64,000 nt of DNA from Erwinia sp039023475. GTDB taxonomy: Bacteria > Pseudomonadota > Gammaproteobacteria > Enterobacterales > Enterobacteriaceae. The notes under the pieces are model-generated. The model was not told the origin of the DNA. It worked only from the letters and a program-made list of their open reading frames with translations, and ran no database searches. The DNA lies in the NCBI RefSeq assembly GCF_039023475.1, contig NZ_JBCHVB010000002.1:558001-622000 (forward strand), given 5' to 3'. Made by a program: the position numbers and the translations under genes. Shown here piece after piece: positions 52,466 to 63,202 of the stretch. The first letter of the stretch is position 1; each line of letters starts with the position of its first letter.

Positions 52466-52706
52466 ATTCTCATCCTGTAAAGGTTGAAGTGTTTAACGGT
52501 AAGCCGGTGTCAGCGCCCGCCAGGACGCTGCACGCTTCTGACAGACGGCTTTTATATCACAAAATCTGATGACGAGTCAGCCTCGCCGCGTAAGCCGCGT
52601 AAAGGGATACCGGCATTGCCTTGCTTTGCGTGGCGCTTGCGTTAACAATACGGCAAAATACCAGCTTGCCTGGTTTATCCCGCACACGTCAAAACGGAAT
52701 GTCTCA

Positions 52707-54095
52707 ATGCTAAAGATTTACAACACCCTGAGTCGTCAAAAAGAGGAATTCAAACCTATCCATGCCGGACAAATCGGCATGTACGTGTGCGGCATTACCG
52801 TTTACGACCTCTGTCATATCGGCCATGGCCGGACTTTTGTGGCGTTTGACGTCGTGTCGCGCTACCTGCGCTACAGCGGTTACGAGCTGAAGTATGTGCG
52901 TAATATCACCGATATTGACGACAAAATTATTAAACGTGCCAACGAAAATGGCGAAACGGTTGAGGATCTCACCAACCGCATGATCGCTGAAATGCACAAG
53001 GATTTTGCCGCACTCAATATTCTGCCGCCGGACCAGGAGCCACGCGCTACCCGTCACATCGCGGAAATAATTGAGATCGTCGGTAAGCTTATCGCGCGCG
53101 ATCACGCCTACGTTGCCAGCAACGGCGACGTCATGTTTTCGGTAGAGAGCGATGCGGATTACGGCCTGCTGTCGCGTCAGGATCTGGAGCAGCTCCAGGC
53201 GGGCGCCCGCGTGGAAGTGGCCGCTGACGTGAAGCGCAACCCGATGGACTTCGTGCTGTGGAAAATGTCGAAAGCTGGCGAACCAAGCTGGGCCTCGCCG
53301 TGGGGCGAAGGCCGTCCGGGCTGGCACATTGAGTGCTCGGCGATGAACTGCAAGCAGCTTGGCGAACATTTCGACATTCACGGCGGCGGCTCGGATCTGA
53401 TGTTCCCGCACCATGAAAATGAGATCGCCCAGTCCTCCTGTGCGCATGATGGCCCTTACGTTAACTACTGGATGCATTCAGGGATGGTGATGGTTGACCG
53501 GGAGAAGATGTCCAAATCTCTCGATAACTTCTTTACCGTGCGCGACGTGCTGGCGCATTACGATGCGGAAACGGTGCGCTACTTCCTGATGTCCGGGCAC
53601 TACCGCAGCCAGCTGAACTACGGTGAAGATAACCTCAAGCAGGCTCGCGCCGCGCTTGAGCGCCTCTATATTGCTATCCGTAACACCGATGCCGCAGCGG
53701 AAGCCGCCGGTGGTGAAGCCTTCGAGGCCCGCTTCTGCGAAGCGATGGATGATGACTTCAACACGCCGGAAGCCTATTCCGTGCTGTTTGAGATGGCCCG
53801 TGAGGTGAACCGTCTGAAGGCAGAAGAACCGGCGACCGCGAACGGACTGGCGGCCTCCCTGCGTAAGCTGGCTGGCGTGCTGGGCCTGCTTGAGCAGGAT
53901 CCTGAACTTTTCCTGCAAAGCGGCGTGAAGGGCGGCGAGGATGACGTGGCGGAAATCGAAGCGCTGGTCCAGATGCGCATCACCGCCCGTCAGGAGAAAA
54001 ACTGGGCGCAGGCCGATATCGCCCGCGACAAGCTCAACGAGCTGGGCATCGTGCTGGAAGATGGCCCGCAGGGCACCAGCTGGCGCCGTAAATAA
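52707..54095 (+). CDS. cysS: Cysteinyl-tRNA synthetase
   Basis: The 462-residue class I enzyme charges tRNA-Cys. It has a zinc-binding Cys (VCGITVYD), HIGH-type motif CHIGHGRT, zinc ligands in HIECSAMNCK and HGGGSDLMFPHHENE, and the KMSKS loop EKMSKSLDN. The start at 52707 gives MLKIYNTLSRQKEEF, as in E. coli; the in-frame ATG at 52569 is not needed. A GNRA-loop terminator ends the transcript. Confidence 0.97.
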   Translation: MLKIYNTLSRQKEEFKPIHAGQIGMYVCGITVYDLCHIGHGRTFVAFDVVSRYLRYSGYELKYVRNITDIDDKIIKRANENGETVEDLTNRMIAEMHKDFAALNILPPDQEPRATRHIAEIIEIVGKLIARDHAYVASNGDVMFSVESDADYGLLSRQDLEQLQAGARVEVAADVKRNPMDFVLWKMSKAGEPSWASPWGEGRPGWHIECSAMNCKQLGEHFDIHGGGSDLMFPHHENEIAQSSCAHDGPYVNYWMHSGMVMVDREKMSKSLDNFFTVRDVLAHYDAETVRYFLMSGHYRSQLNYGEDNLKQARAALERLYIAIRNTDAAAEAAGGEAFEARFCEAMDDDFNTPEAYSVLFEMAREVNRLKAEEPATANGLAASLRKLAGVLGLLEQDPELFLQSGVKGGEDDVAEIEALVQMRITARQEKNWAQADIARDKLNELGIVLEDGPQGTSWRRK

Positions 54096-54264
54096 GGTAA
54101 CAGGGAGCGAAAGCCCCGCCTGAGAAACCTTAAGCGATGGGAACAGGGACTGGGAGTAAAGCGTCCCGCGCCATGGACGGCGCGGCCGAGCTGTCAGGGA
54201 TGATGCTTTTTGCGTCTTTACGAACAGGCCCTGTTTCCGGAGCCTGCACATTGTCGATGACCTT

Positions 54265-54286
54265 GGGGGCGAAAGCCTCCTTTTTT
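54265..54286 (+). terminator. Terminator of cysS
   Basis: A 6-bp GC stem (GGGGGC / GCCTCC, one G-U) with a GAAA tetraloop, followed by six T. The T-run overlaps the stop codon of the convergent lacI-type gene. Confidence 0.85.
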
Positions 54287-55301
54287 ACGCCGATTCCCGG
54301 GCGATAAGCTGCCCGGAAAGGGTGATGCGCTGCGTTTGCAGTTCCGGCTCTTTCAGCTTGCGGATCATCAGCCCGGCCGCCTGGCGTCCTGACTCTTCGC
54401 TGGCGGAAGAGACATAGGTAAACGACGGCGAGGTGAGGTTAACGTGCAGCATATCTTCAAAGCCGATCAGCGCCACCTGCTGGGTTAAAAACACATCTTT
54501 GCCAACGGTGCGGCCCACCTGATGGATACCGGCAATCGAACCAATCATCGCATCGGGGGAGTGGCAGAGCAGGGCGGTGAAGGTGTTATGCTGCTCCAGC
54601 AGCTGCCGGGTGGCGATACCTGCTGCGCGGGTATCCTCGCTACAGGCGGGCGTCGCTTCATCCCGTAAGACCAGGCCATACTGGCTCATGGCACTGCGGA
54701 ACCCTGCCAGACGCTGCTGACGTATCAGGTCGCCTTCGGTGCCGCCAATATAAGCGATATTGCGATGGCCGCGCTCGATCAGGTAGCGTGCCGCCAGAGT
54801 CGCCGCCTGGCGATTATCGCGCATCACCAGATTGCACTCATCTTCCAGCATGAGCTGAGACACCACCACCAGCGGTAGCGGACAGAGCCGGATCTGCTCA
54901 GGCAGATGTGATGAGCGAGCATCGCAGGCCAGGTAAATTACGCCGGCAACGCCCTGCTGTTTGAACGAGAGCAGACAGCGCTCCAGATGCCCGCCATCGT
55001 TTAGCGGCTGGCCGAGAAAAACCATAAATCCCTGTTTTTCCAGCTCCTGAACGATGCTTGCCATCACTTTAATCGAAAAGCTGTCGCTGAAATCCCGCAG
55101 GATCAGCCCGATAAGATTGGAGGTATTGGCACGCAGATTGGCGGCGGCGACGTTATGGATATAGCCAATATCGTTGATGGCAGCCTGCACTTTTTCGATG
55201 GTCGCATCCGAAATTTTTCCTTTACGGCGCAGCACCAGCGAGACGGTGGAAACCGACACGCCCGCGCGTTTTGCGACATCGATGATACTGACTTTCTTCA
55301 A
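54285..55301 (-). CDS. LacI-family repressor of the PTS gene (MalI-like)
   Basis: The 338-residue regulator has an N-terminal LacI helix-turn-helix (IIDVAKRAGVSVSTVSLVLRRKGKIS) and a periplasmic-binding-protein-like sugar domain (QVALIGFEDM). The start is most likely TTG at 55301, because GGGAGGGGG stands just upstream; an ATG at 55322 would put this purine run inside the gene. It lies after the PTS permease on the same strand. Its operators are inferred to be the AACGTT repeats before that gene. Confidence 0.87.
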   Translation of the reverse strand: MKKVSIIDVAKRAGVSVSTVSLVLRRKGKISDATIEKVQAAINDIGYIHNVAAANLRANTSNLIGLILRDFSDSFSIKVMASIVQELEKQGFMVFLGQPLNDGGHLERCLLSFKQQGVAGVIYLACDARSSHLPEQIRLCPLPLVVVSQLMLEDECNLVMRDNRQAATLAARYLIERGHRNIAYIGGTEGDLIRQQRLAGFRSAMSQYGLVLRDEATPACSEDTRAAGIATRQLLEQHNTFTALLCHSPDAMIGSIAGIHQVGRTVGKDVFLTQQVALIGFEDMLHVNLTSPSFTYVSSASEESGRQAAGLMIRKLKEPELQTQRITLSGQLIARESA

Positions 55302-55385
55302 ACCCCCTCCCTGACATTGCACCCATATCCGCCTGATATGACAACGTCTCCCAGACTACAGGAGACGTGTCAGGCAGGCATCTTA

Positions 55386-56885
55386 TTATTTGCCCGTTAT
55401 TTCAGACATACTTTGGGCAATAAACTGTGCTCTCGCGCCGAAAATCACCTGAATACCATTATCACCGACGAAGACCACGCCGCGTGCCCCCAGACTGTTC
55501 AGCCCGTCTCTGTCCACATTCTCGCTCTTCGCCACTTCCAGACGCAGGCGAGTGATACAGGCACCGACGGAGTCGATGTTTTGCGCACCGCCCAGCAGAG
55601 CGACAATTTCGCCAGCCAGCTCTTTATCGGTTTTATCGTCCGTCGTGGCCGTCACCTCGGTCCGTCCCGGCGTTTTGACATCGAAGCGCCGGATGACGAA
55701 GCGGAAGGTGAAATAATAGATTAGCGCCATGGGCACGCCGACAATCACGGCGTTCAGGAAGTTGGTCTGATAGCCGTTGAATGAGGGCAGGATGCCGAAG
55801 GAGATGTAGTCAATCAGGCCTGCGGAAAACGATTTCGCAATATGCGCATGCAGCAGATACATCGCCATGTAAGCCACGCCGGCCATGATGGCGTTAAAGA
55901 CATACAGGATGGGCGCAACAAAGATAAAGGTAAACTCTACCGGCTCGGTGATCCCGGTCAGGAAGCAGGTCAGGGCCGCCGAGAAAAGAATACCGGAGGC
56001 GATTTTCTTATTTTTGGTGTGCGCTTCGTGATACATCGCCAGACAGGCGGCGGGCAGGGCGAACAGCATCAGCGGGAATTCACCCTGCATAAACTTACCG
56101 GCATTCTGGTAGGTATCGCTGCTGAAGGTTTTCTGTCCTTCTTCCAGCATTTTGAACCAGATAGTCTGATCGCCGTGGATCACCTGGCCGCTCAGCGTCG
56201 TGTAGTCGCCAAACGAATACCAGAAAGAGGGATACCAGATATGGTGCAGGCCGAGCGGGATAAGCGCGCGTTCCACCAGTCCAAAAATAAAGGTTGAGGC
56301 CGCCTGATTATCGCCGTTGACCACCAGGGAGAGCGCATCGATACCTGCCTGAACATGCTGCCAGACGTACGGCAGCAGCAGCCCCAGAATGAAGGAGAGA
56401 AAAGCCGTCGCGATGGCAACAAAGCGTTTACCGGAGAAGAAGCCAAGGAACTCCGGCAGTTGCAGAGTATGGAAGCGGTTGTAGCACCAGGCGGCGAGAA
56501 TACCGCAGATCAGCCCGCCAAATACGCCCATTTGCAGTGTCGGAATACCGACCACCATCGCGTATTTGCCGCCCTGTGATGCCATTTCCGGCGTAATGCC
56601 TAACAGCGTGCCGATGGTGATATTGGTAATAAACACCGATACGGCAGCCGACAGGGCGGCAATGCCCGACTCTGACGCCAGACCGACGGCGGAGCCGATG
56701 GCGAACAGCATCGGCAGGTTGTCAAAAATCACGCCCCCTGCGTTCATCATCAGCGGCAGATGGAACTTGTCGCCGAAGGCCAGCAGCAGCCCTGCGGCAG
56801 GCAGCAACGAGATTGGCAGCATTAACGCGCGGCCAATCATCGACAATTTAGATAACGATTTCACAAACCTTGATATCAGACTCAT
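55386..56885 (-). CDS. PTS glucose/maltose-type permease, EIICB
   Basis: The 499-residue protein joins an EIIC membrane domain (about eight to ten helices, residues 1-400; GITEPVEFTFIFVAP is the conserved sugar loop) with a C-terminal EIIB domain (residues about 420-499) whose phosphocysteine is C443 in GACITRLR. It is closest to MalX and PtsG in layout. There is no EIIA domain, so it must borrow Crr. The sugar cannot be read from sequence. The downstream LacI and the operators at 56930-56956 suggest induction by its substrate. Confidence 0.88.
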   Translation of the reverse strand: MSLISRFVKSLSKLSMIGRALMLPISLLPAAGLLLAFGDKFHLPLMMNAGGVIFDNLPMLFAIGSAVGLASESGIAALSAAVSVFITNITIGTLLGITPEMASQGGKYAMVVGIPTLQMGVFGGLICGILAAWCYNRFHTLQLPEFLGFFSGKRFVAIATAFLSFILGLLLPYVWQHVQAGIDALSLVVNGDNQAASTFIFGLVERALIPLGLHHIWYPSFWYSFGDYTTLSGQVIHGDQTIWFKMLEEGQKTFSSDTYQNAGKFMQGEFPLMLFALPAACLAMYHEAHTKNKKIASGILFSAALTCFLTGITEPVEFTFIFVAPILYVFNAIMAGVAYMAMYLLHAHIAKSFSAGLIDYISFGILPSFNGYQTNFLNAVIVGVPMALIYYFTFRFVIRRFDVKTPGRTEVTATTDDKTDKELAGEIVALLGGAQNIDSVGACITRLRLEVAKSENVDRDGLNSLGARGVVFVGDNGIQVIFGARAQFIAQSMSEITGK

Positions 56886-56929
56886 GCTGACTTCCCCCGA
56901 ATGGCGCTTTTTACGCCCTGTTATTGTAA

Positions 56930-56956
56930 GTAGAACGTTTTAGTAGAACGTTCTAC
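56930..56956. promoter_or_regulatory. Two LacI-family operators before the PTS gene
   Basis: The perfect 14-bp palindrome GTAGAACGTTCTAC (56943-56956) and, 13 bp to its left, a second copy of GTAGAACGTT (56930-56939), itself near-palindromic. The central AACGTT resembles the MalI operator (AAAACGTTTT core). They lie 45-71 bp before the PTS start codon, where a repressor would block the promoter. Confidence 0.8.
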
Positions 56957-57120
56957 CTATCGTGAGAGAAGCCTGATTTTGCTGCAACAAGATTTTTACA
57001 AAGTACGAGAGGAAATAGTGATACTTTGAAGTCGATCGGATATTGCCCTACGGGAGGTAAGGTGTGGCAATGGAAGAGGGTTTGCGACTGCGCCGAGCCG
57101 GCGCGGGGATAATAAGAGAG

Positions 57121-57145
57121 TCCCGGCAGCGCAAAGCTACCGGGA
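57121..57145 (-). terminator. Hairpin after ybcJ
   Basis: TCCCGG-C-AGC pairs with GCT-A-CCGGGA around a GCAAA loop (one internal mismatch). A T-poor tail follows, so it is a weak terminator of folD-ybcJ. Confidence 0.5.
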
Positions 57146-57155
57146 AGCGGCAGGC

Positions 57156-57368
57156 TTATGCCGTGACCGTTATACTCTGACCTTCAAAACTGACGACCTG
57201 GCCTGCGACGATTTTGCAGCGTTTGCGGGTTTCCATCGCGCCATCCACCTTTACCAGGCCATCGGCGATAACGATTTTCGCCTGCGCGCCACTTTCTACC
57301 CAGCCTTCCAGCTTGAGCAGATCGCACAGATCGACGTGTGGGTGCTTACCCAGAGAAAAAGTTGCCAT
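57156..57368 (-). CDS. ybcJ: S4-domain RNA-binding protein YbcJ
   Basis: The 70-residue protein is a stand-alone S4-like RNA-binding domain (VDLCDLLKLEGWVESGAQAKIVIADGLVKVDG). In E. coli it is a YbcJ/RqcP-type protein of unclear role in ribosome or RNA biology. It overlaps folD by 1 nt and is co-transcribed with it. Confidence 0.94.
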   Translation of the reverse strand: MATFSLGKHPHVDLCDLLKLEGWVESGAQAKIVIADGLVKVDGAMETRKRCKIVAGQVVSFEGQSITVTA

Positions 57369-58234
57369 TATTGTTCTGCTCCATCATGAAATTCTTCGCA
57401 TGCCTGTAGGGTATTCTGGATCAGCGTGGCGACCGTCATCGGGCCGACGCCGCCCGGAACGGGCGTAATGTAGGAGGCGCGGGCGGAGGCGGCGTTAAAA
57501 TCGACATCGCCCACCACCTTGCCGCTTTCCAGGCGGTTAATACCGACATCGACGACGATGGCGCCGGGCTTGATCCAGTCACCGGGAATAAAACCCGGCT
57601 TGCCGACGGCGACCACCAGTAAATCCGCATTTTCAACGTGATGACGCAGGTTTTTCGTGAAGCGGTGCGTTACGGTGGTGGTGCAGCCTGCCAGCAGCAG
57701 CTCCATGCTCATCGGACGGCCCACGATATTCGATGCGCCAACGACCACGGCGTTCAGGCCGAAAGTGTCTATGTTGTAGCGCTCCAGCAGCGTAACGATG
57801 CCGCGCGGCGTACAGGGACGCAGCTTGGGCGAACGCTGGCAGAGACGGCCAACGTTATAGGGATGGAAACCATCCACATCCTTGGAGGGCGAGATGCTTT
57901 CCAGCACTTTCACGTTATCGATGCCCGCTGGCAGCGGCAGCTGAACCAGGATGCCGTCGATTTCGCTGTCGTGATTCAGTTTATCGATCAGCGCCAGCAG
58001 ATCGGCTTCGCTGGTGGCAGCTGGAAGATCGTAGGAGCGTGAAACAAAGCCGACTTCTTCACAGGCGCGGCGCTTGCTGCCGACGTAAATCTGCGACGCC
58101 GGGTTTTCACCCACCAGAACCACGGCCAGACCTGGGGCGCGTTTTCCGGCGGCCAGACGCTGCCCGACTTTTAGTGCAACTTCCTGCCGCACCTGCTGCG
58201 CAATCGTTTTACCGTCAATAATTTTTGCTGCCAT
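57368..58234 (-). CDS. folD: Bifunctional methylene-THF dehydrogenase / methenyl-THF cyclohydrolase
   Basis: The 288-residue enzyme interconverts 5,10-methylene-THF and 10-formyl-THF. The motifs YVGSKRRACEEVGF (catalytic Lys), VQLPLPAGI, KDVDGFHPYNVGRL and NAVVVGASNIVGRPM (NADP) are present. The Shine-Dalgarno AAGGAT lies upstream. tRNA-Arg follows divergently, as in E. coli. Confidence 0.97.
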   Translation of the reverse strand: MAAKIIDGKTIAQQVRQEVALKVGQRLAAGKRAPGLAVVLVGENPASQIYVGSKRRACEEVGFVSRSYDLPAATSEADLLALIDKLNHDSEIDGILVQLPLPAGIDNVKVLESISPSKDVDGFHPYNVGRLCQRSPKLRPCTPRGIVTLLERYNIDTFGLNAVVVGASNIVGRPMSMELLLAGCTTTVTHRFTKNLRHHVENADLLVVAVGKPGFIPGDWIKPGAIVVDVGINRLESGKVVGDVDFNAASARASYITPVPGGVGPMTVATLIQNTLQACEEFHDGAEQ

Positions 58235-58418
58235 CAGAGAAAGGATCCATCTGTGTTGAGTTTAAAACGGGGAGTGGCGCCTATTTTGTCAGAAGCGGGC
58301 GCTGCTGTCAGGCAGAGAATGTCGGGGCATTGCTCAAGAGTGCAGCAACAGGACGCGCTTCGGAGTAAAATCGTTGACTCAGGAGGTTCGCACCGTATAA
58401 TTCGACGCAGTTCTCCAT

Positions 58419-58495
58419 GCGCCCTTAGCTCAGTTGGATAGAGCACCGGCCTTCTAAGCCGTAGGTCACAGGTTCGAATCCTGTAGGGCGTACCA
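58419..58495 (+). tRNA. argU: tRNA-Arg(UCU)
   Basis: A 77-nt cloverleaf with acceptor arms GCGCCCT and AGGGCGT, D-loop AGCTCAGTTGGATAGAGC, anticodon loop CTTCTAA with TCT at 58453-58455, T-loop GGTTCGAATCC and encoded CCA end. It reads the rare AGA codon. It is the integration site of the DLP12 prophage in E. coli, and of the island in this window. Confidence 0.98.
58471..58495 (+). other. Probable attL core at the argU 3' end
   Basis: Elements with this integrase type recombine in the T-arm and 3' end of a tRNA gene and rebuild it. The integrase gene starts 165 bp further, directed away from the tRNA, the standard arrangement. The other copy (attR) must be beyond the window, so exact limits cannot be given. 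Confidence 0.55.
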
Positions 58496-58608
58496 TCTCT
58501 TCTTCTGCTAGTGTCTCCTAAAGTCTACAAATACCTCCTAACCCCTTGCCAATACTGGTTACTACATCCAGCGTTGTATCTGTTTGTCTATTGAAAGCTA
58601 CACTCGAT

Positions 58609-58659
58609 TGGGGGCATCATAGGGGGCATTGTCCCGTTCAATAGATCACGATGCCCCCA
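58609..58659. repeat. GGGGGCAT repeats upstream of the integrase
   Basis: Two direct copies (58609-58617 TGGGGGCAT; 58621-58629 AGGGGGCAT) and one inverted copy (58651-58659 ATGCCCCCA) lie right before the integrase ATG. They look like arm-type integrase sites. The inverted pair could also fold into a 9-bp hairpin at the 5' end of the integrase mRNA, in place of a visible ribosome site. Confidence 0.7.
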
Positions 58660-58660
58660 C

Positions 58661-59842
58661 ATGAAGCTAAATGCCCGTCAAATCGACTCTGCTAAGCCGA
58701 AAGAGAAAGCCTATAAACTGGCTGATGGAGCTGGCTTGTATCTCGAAATTTTCCCCAGCGGTAGCAAAAGCTGGCGATTAAAGTACCGCTTTGCAGGGAA
58801 AGAAAAGCGCGTGGTATTCGGGCTTTATCCCGCCATATCTCTTGCCGAGGCGAGGGGTAAGCGCGAAGAGGCCAAAAAGATACTGGCAGCGGGAGGAGAT
58901 CCCGGACTAGCCAAACAAGAAGCCAAGCAGGCCAAAATCCTCGCCATCAACAACAGTTTTGAATCACTGGCGCAGGAGTGGCACGAACATAAGCGGCCCA
59001 ATTGGTCCCAGGGCTATGCTGACGACATCCTTGAATATTTACGCAAAGATGTTTTCCCCGCGCTGGGCAAACGACCTATTGCAGAGATTAAAGTGGCTGA
59101 AATGTTAGCCGTGCTGCGTAAGATGGAGCAGCGCGGCGTGCTGGATAAGTTAAAGAAAACGCGGCAGGCGTGCCGGCAGATATTTACCTATGCCATCATC
59201 ACCGGCAGGGCAGAGCATAATCCTGTGACCGATCTCGCGGGGGCATTGAGAGCACCCAAGCAAAAGCATTTCCCGCATCTACTAAGTCATGAAATCGGTG
59301 GTTTCTTGCGTGCGTTAAGTGGCTACAGCGGCAGCCGCATCACACATCACGCAACACACTTGCTTATGCTCACTGGGACTCGAACCATCGAATTACGTGC
59401 CGCTGAGTGGCGTGAGTTCGATTTGAAGAAGGGAACTTGGCAGATTCCCGCTGAACGGATGAAGATGAGGCGTCCACATGTTGTTCCTCTTTCAAGTCAG
59501 GCTCTTTCGCTGCTTGAAGAAATGCATGAGCTTAGCGGTCGAGGTAAATTTGTGTTTCCAGGCCGAAATCATGCAGGTAAGCCCATGAGCGAGGCGAGCA
59601 TTAACCAAGTGATCAAACGTGTTGGATTCGATGGGAAAGCGACAGGGCACGGCTTCCGACACACAATGAGCACCATATTGCATGAGCAGGGCTACAACAC
59701 GGCTTGGATCGAGACTCAACTGGCGCATGCGGATAAAAATACCATTCGCGGGACTTACAACCATGCTCAGTACCTCGATGGACGGCGTGAAATGCTTCAA
59801 TGGTATGCCGATTATCTCGGTACGCTGCATGACAATGCTTGA
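58661..59842 (+). CDS. P4-type tyrosine integrase
   Basis: The 393-residue site-specific recombinase has an N-terminal DUF4102 arm-binding domain (residues 1-90, ending VVFGLYPAISLAEARGK), a core-binding domain (about 95-190) and a catalytic domain. Catalytic residues are Arg in TGTRTIEL, HxxR in GHGFRHTMST, His in LAHADK and Tyr in TYNHAQYL. It integrates the island into argU. There is no clear ribosome site before the ATG. Confidence 0.95.
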   Translation: MKLNARQIDSAKPKEKAYKLADGAGLYLEIFPSGSKSWRLKYRFAGKEKRVVFGLYPAISLAEARGKREEAKKILAAGGDPGLAKQEAKQAKILAINNSFESLAQEWHEHKRPNWSQGYADDILEYLRKDVFPALGKRPIAEIKVAEMLAVLRKMEQRGVLDKLKKTRQACRQIFTYAIITGRAEHNPVTDLAGALRAPKQKHFPHLLSHEIGGFLRALSGYSGSRITHHATHLLMLTGTRTIELRAAEWREFDLKKGTWQIPAERMKMRRPHVVPLSSQALSLLEEMHELSGRGKFVFPGRNHAGKPMSEASINQVIKRVGFDGKATGHGFRHTMSTILHEQGYNTAWIETQLAHADKNTIRGTYNHAQYLDGRREMLQWYADYLGTLHDNA

Positions 59843-59861
59843 TAGCAATGAGGAATACGGC

Positions 59862-60110
59862 ATGACAGCACCTAAAGTGACTATCTACTTCTCAGATGAA
59901 TTTATGCATGTGCAGCTAGAGGGGAAAGAGCAATTGGACATCCCATTGCAAAATTTCCCAAGATTGCTGCTCGGTACACCTGAGCAGCGGAATCAGTGGG
60001 AGCTATCTGGATTGGGGCCGGGGATTCATTGGGGGGAGCTGGACGAAGATATTTATGTTCCTTCTCTGTATGAGGGAAGGGATAGGGATCAAAAGAATGG
60101 AAGCAATTAG
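59862..60110 (+). CDS. DUF2442-family protein
   Basis: The 82-residue protein has the DUF2442 pattern: a first beta-part, FPRLLLGTPEQRNQWEL, and GLGPGIHWGELDEDIYVPSL. In other genomes DUF2442 genes sit beside DUF4160 genes in pairs that look like toxin-antitoxin modules; no DUF4160 gene is here. The start at 59862 has GAGG upstream. It lies between integrase and hsdM as cargo of the island. Its function is unknown. Confidence 0.8.
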   Translation: MTAPKVTIYFSDEFMHVQLEGKEQLDIPLQNFPRLLLGTPEQRNQWELSGLGPGIHWGELDEDIYVPSLYEGRDRDQKNGSN

Positions 60111-60240
60111 AACCCAAGGTCAATTATCGGATTCTCTTTGCTGCTTACGCTATAAAGTATCGCTTGGTTCCATATTTAAGAGTGCGTTGCTGTAAAATTG
60201 CTTAAATAACATAAACTTAAAGAATTATGACAGGATGAAA

Positions 60241-61793
60241 ATGACAAGCCTCCAACAACGAGCAGAATTACACCGTCAAATCTGGGCAATTGCCAACAAT
60301 GTTCGCGGATCGGTGGATGGATGGGATTTCAAACAATATGTACTTGGCGCACTTTTCTATCGTTTTATCAGCGAAAACTTTTCCAGTTACATCGAAGCCG
60401 GTGATGACAGTGTTAACTATGCCTCGCTGGATGACAGCATCATTACCGATGACATCAAAGACGATGCCATCAAAACTAAAGGCTATTTTATTTATCCGAG
60501 CCAGCTGTTCTGCAATGTGGCCGAGAAAGCGAACAATAACGACAGATTGAATGCTGATTTGAACAGCATATTCGTCGCCATCGAAAGCTCAGCCTATGGC
60601 TATCCTTCTGAGGCCGACATCAAAGGCCTGTTTGCTGACTTTGACACCACTAGTAACCGCTTGGGTAACACCGTTAAAGATAAAAACAGCCGCCTCGCTG
60701 CCGTGCTGAAAGGCGTTGAAGGCTTAAAGCTGGGTAACTTTGATGCGCACCAGATTGACCTGTTCGGGGATGCCTACGAGTTCCTGATTTCCAACTACGC
60801 AGCGAATGCCGGGAAGTCAGGCGGTGAGTTCTTTACGCCACAGCATGTATCTAAACTGATTGCCCAACTGGCAATGCATGGTCAGACCCACGTTAACAAA
60901 ATTTATGACCCAGCAGCAGGCTCTGGCTCACTACTATTACAGGCGAAAAAGCACTTTGATAATCATATCATCGAAGAAGGCTTTTTCGGGCAGGAGATTA
61001 ACCATACGACGTTTAACCTTGCGCGTATGAACATGTTTCTGCACAACATCAACTACGACAAATTTGATATCAAACTGGGGAATACGCTGACTGAGCCGCA
61101 TTTCGGCGATGAGAAACCCTTTGATGCAATTGTCTCCAACCCGCCTTACTCGGTGAAATGGATTGGTAGCGACGACCCGACGCTGATTAACGATGAGCGC
61201 TTTGCTCCGGCAGGTGTACTGGCTCCGAAATCAAAAGCCGATTTTGCTTTTGTGCTGCATGCGCTGAATTATCTTTCTCCCAAAGGCCGCGCAGCAATTG
61301 TCTGTTTCCCAGGGATTTTCTACCGTGGCGGTGCTGAGCAAAAAATCCGTCAGTATCTGGTCGATAACAACTATGTTGAGACGGTGATTTCACTCGCGCC
61401 AAATCTGTTTTTCGGCACCACCATTGCCGTTAACATTCTGGTGCTGTCAAAGCATAAAACCGATACCAGCGTGCAGTTTATTGACGCCAGCGGGCTGTTT
61501 AAGAAAGAAACTAATAATAACATCCTGACGGATGCGCATATTCAGCAGATTATGCAGGTGTTTGACAGCAAAGCAGATATCGAACACTTGGCGAAGTCCG
61601 TGCCGTTTGAGGCAGTGTTTGCCAATGACTATAACCTGTCTATCAGCAGCTATGTGGAAGCCAAAGACACCCGTGAAATAGTGGATATCACCGAGCTGAA
61701 TGCCGAACTGAAAATCACGGTCGGCAAGATTGACCAGTTGCGCAACGACATTGATGCGATTGTGGCAGAAATAGAAAGCAGCGAGGCGCAGGC

Positions 61794-61797
<4 letters not shown>
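60241..61797 (+). CDS. hsdM: Type I restriction-modification DNA methyltransferase HsdM
   Basis: The 518-residue N6-adenine methyltransferase subunit has an N-terminal HsdM domain (WAIANNVRGSVDGWDFKQYVLGALFYRFIS), the SAM motif DPAAGSGSLLL (residue about 222) and the catalytic NPPYS (about 300). Sequence and gene order hsdM-hsdS-hsdR point to the type IC group (EcoR124/EcoDXXI). ATG at 60241 has AGGA five bases upstream; ATG at 60235 is too close. hsdS starts inside the last codons (ATGA). Confidence 0.96.
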
Positions 61798-63080
<1,283 letters not shown>

Positions 63081-63202
63081 CAGTCATGCTATAACTAACC
63101 GGTCAGCGTTTGCTGGCCGTGCCATACATAAGCAAATTCATCGGCTGGTAGCTTTTACTTTATCTGCTGCCGGTCTTTGCCATACAGCACACAGGATGCG
63201 CG

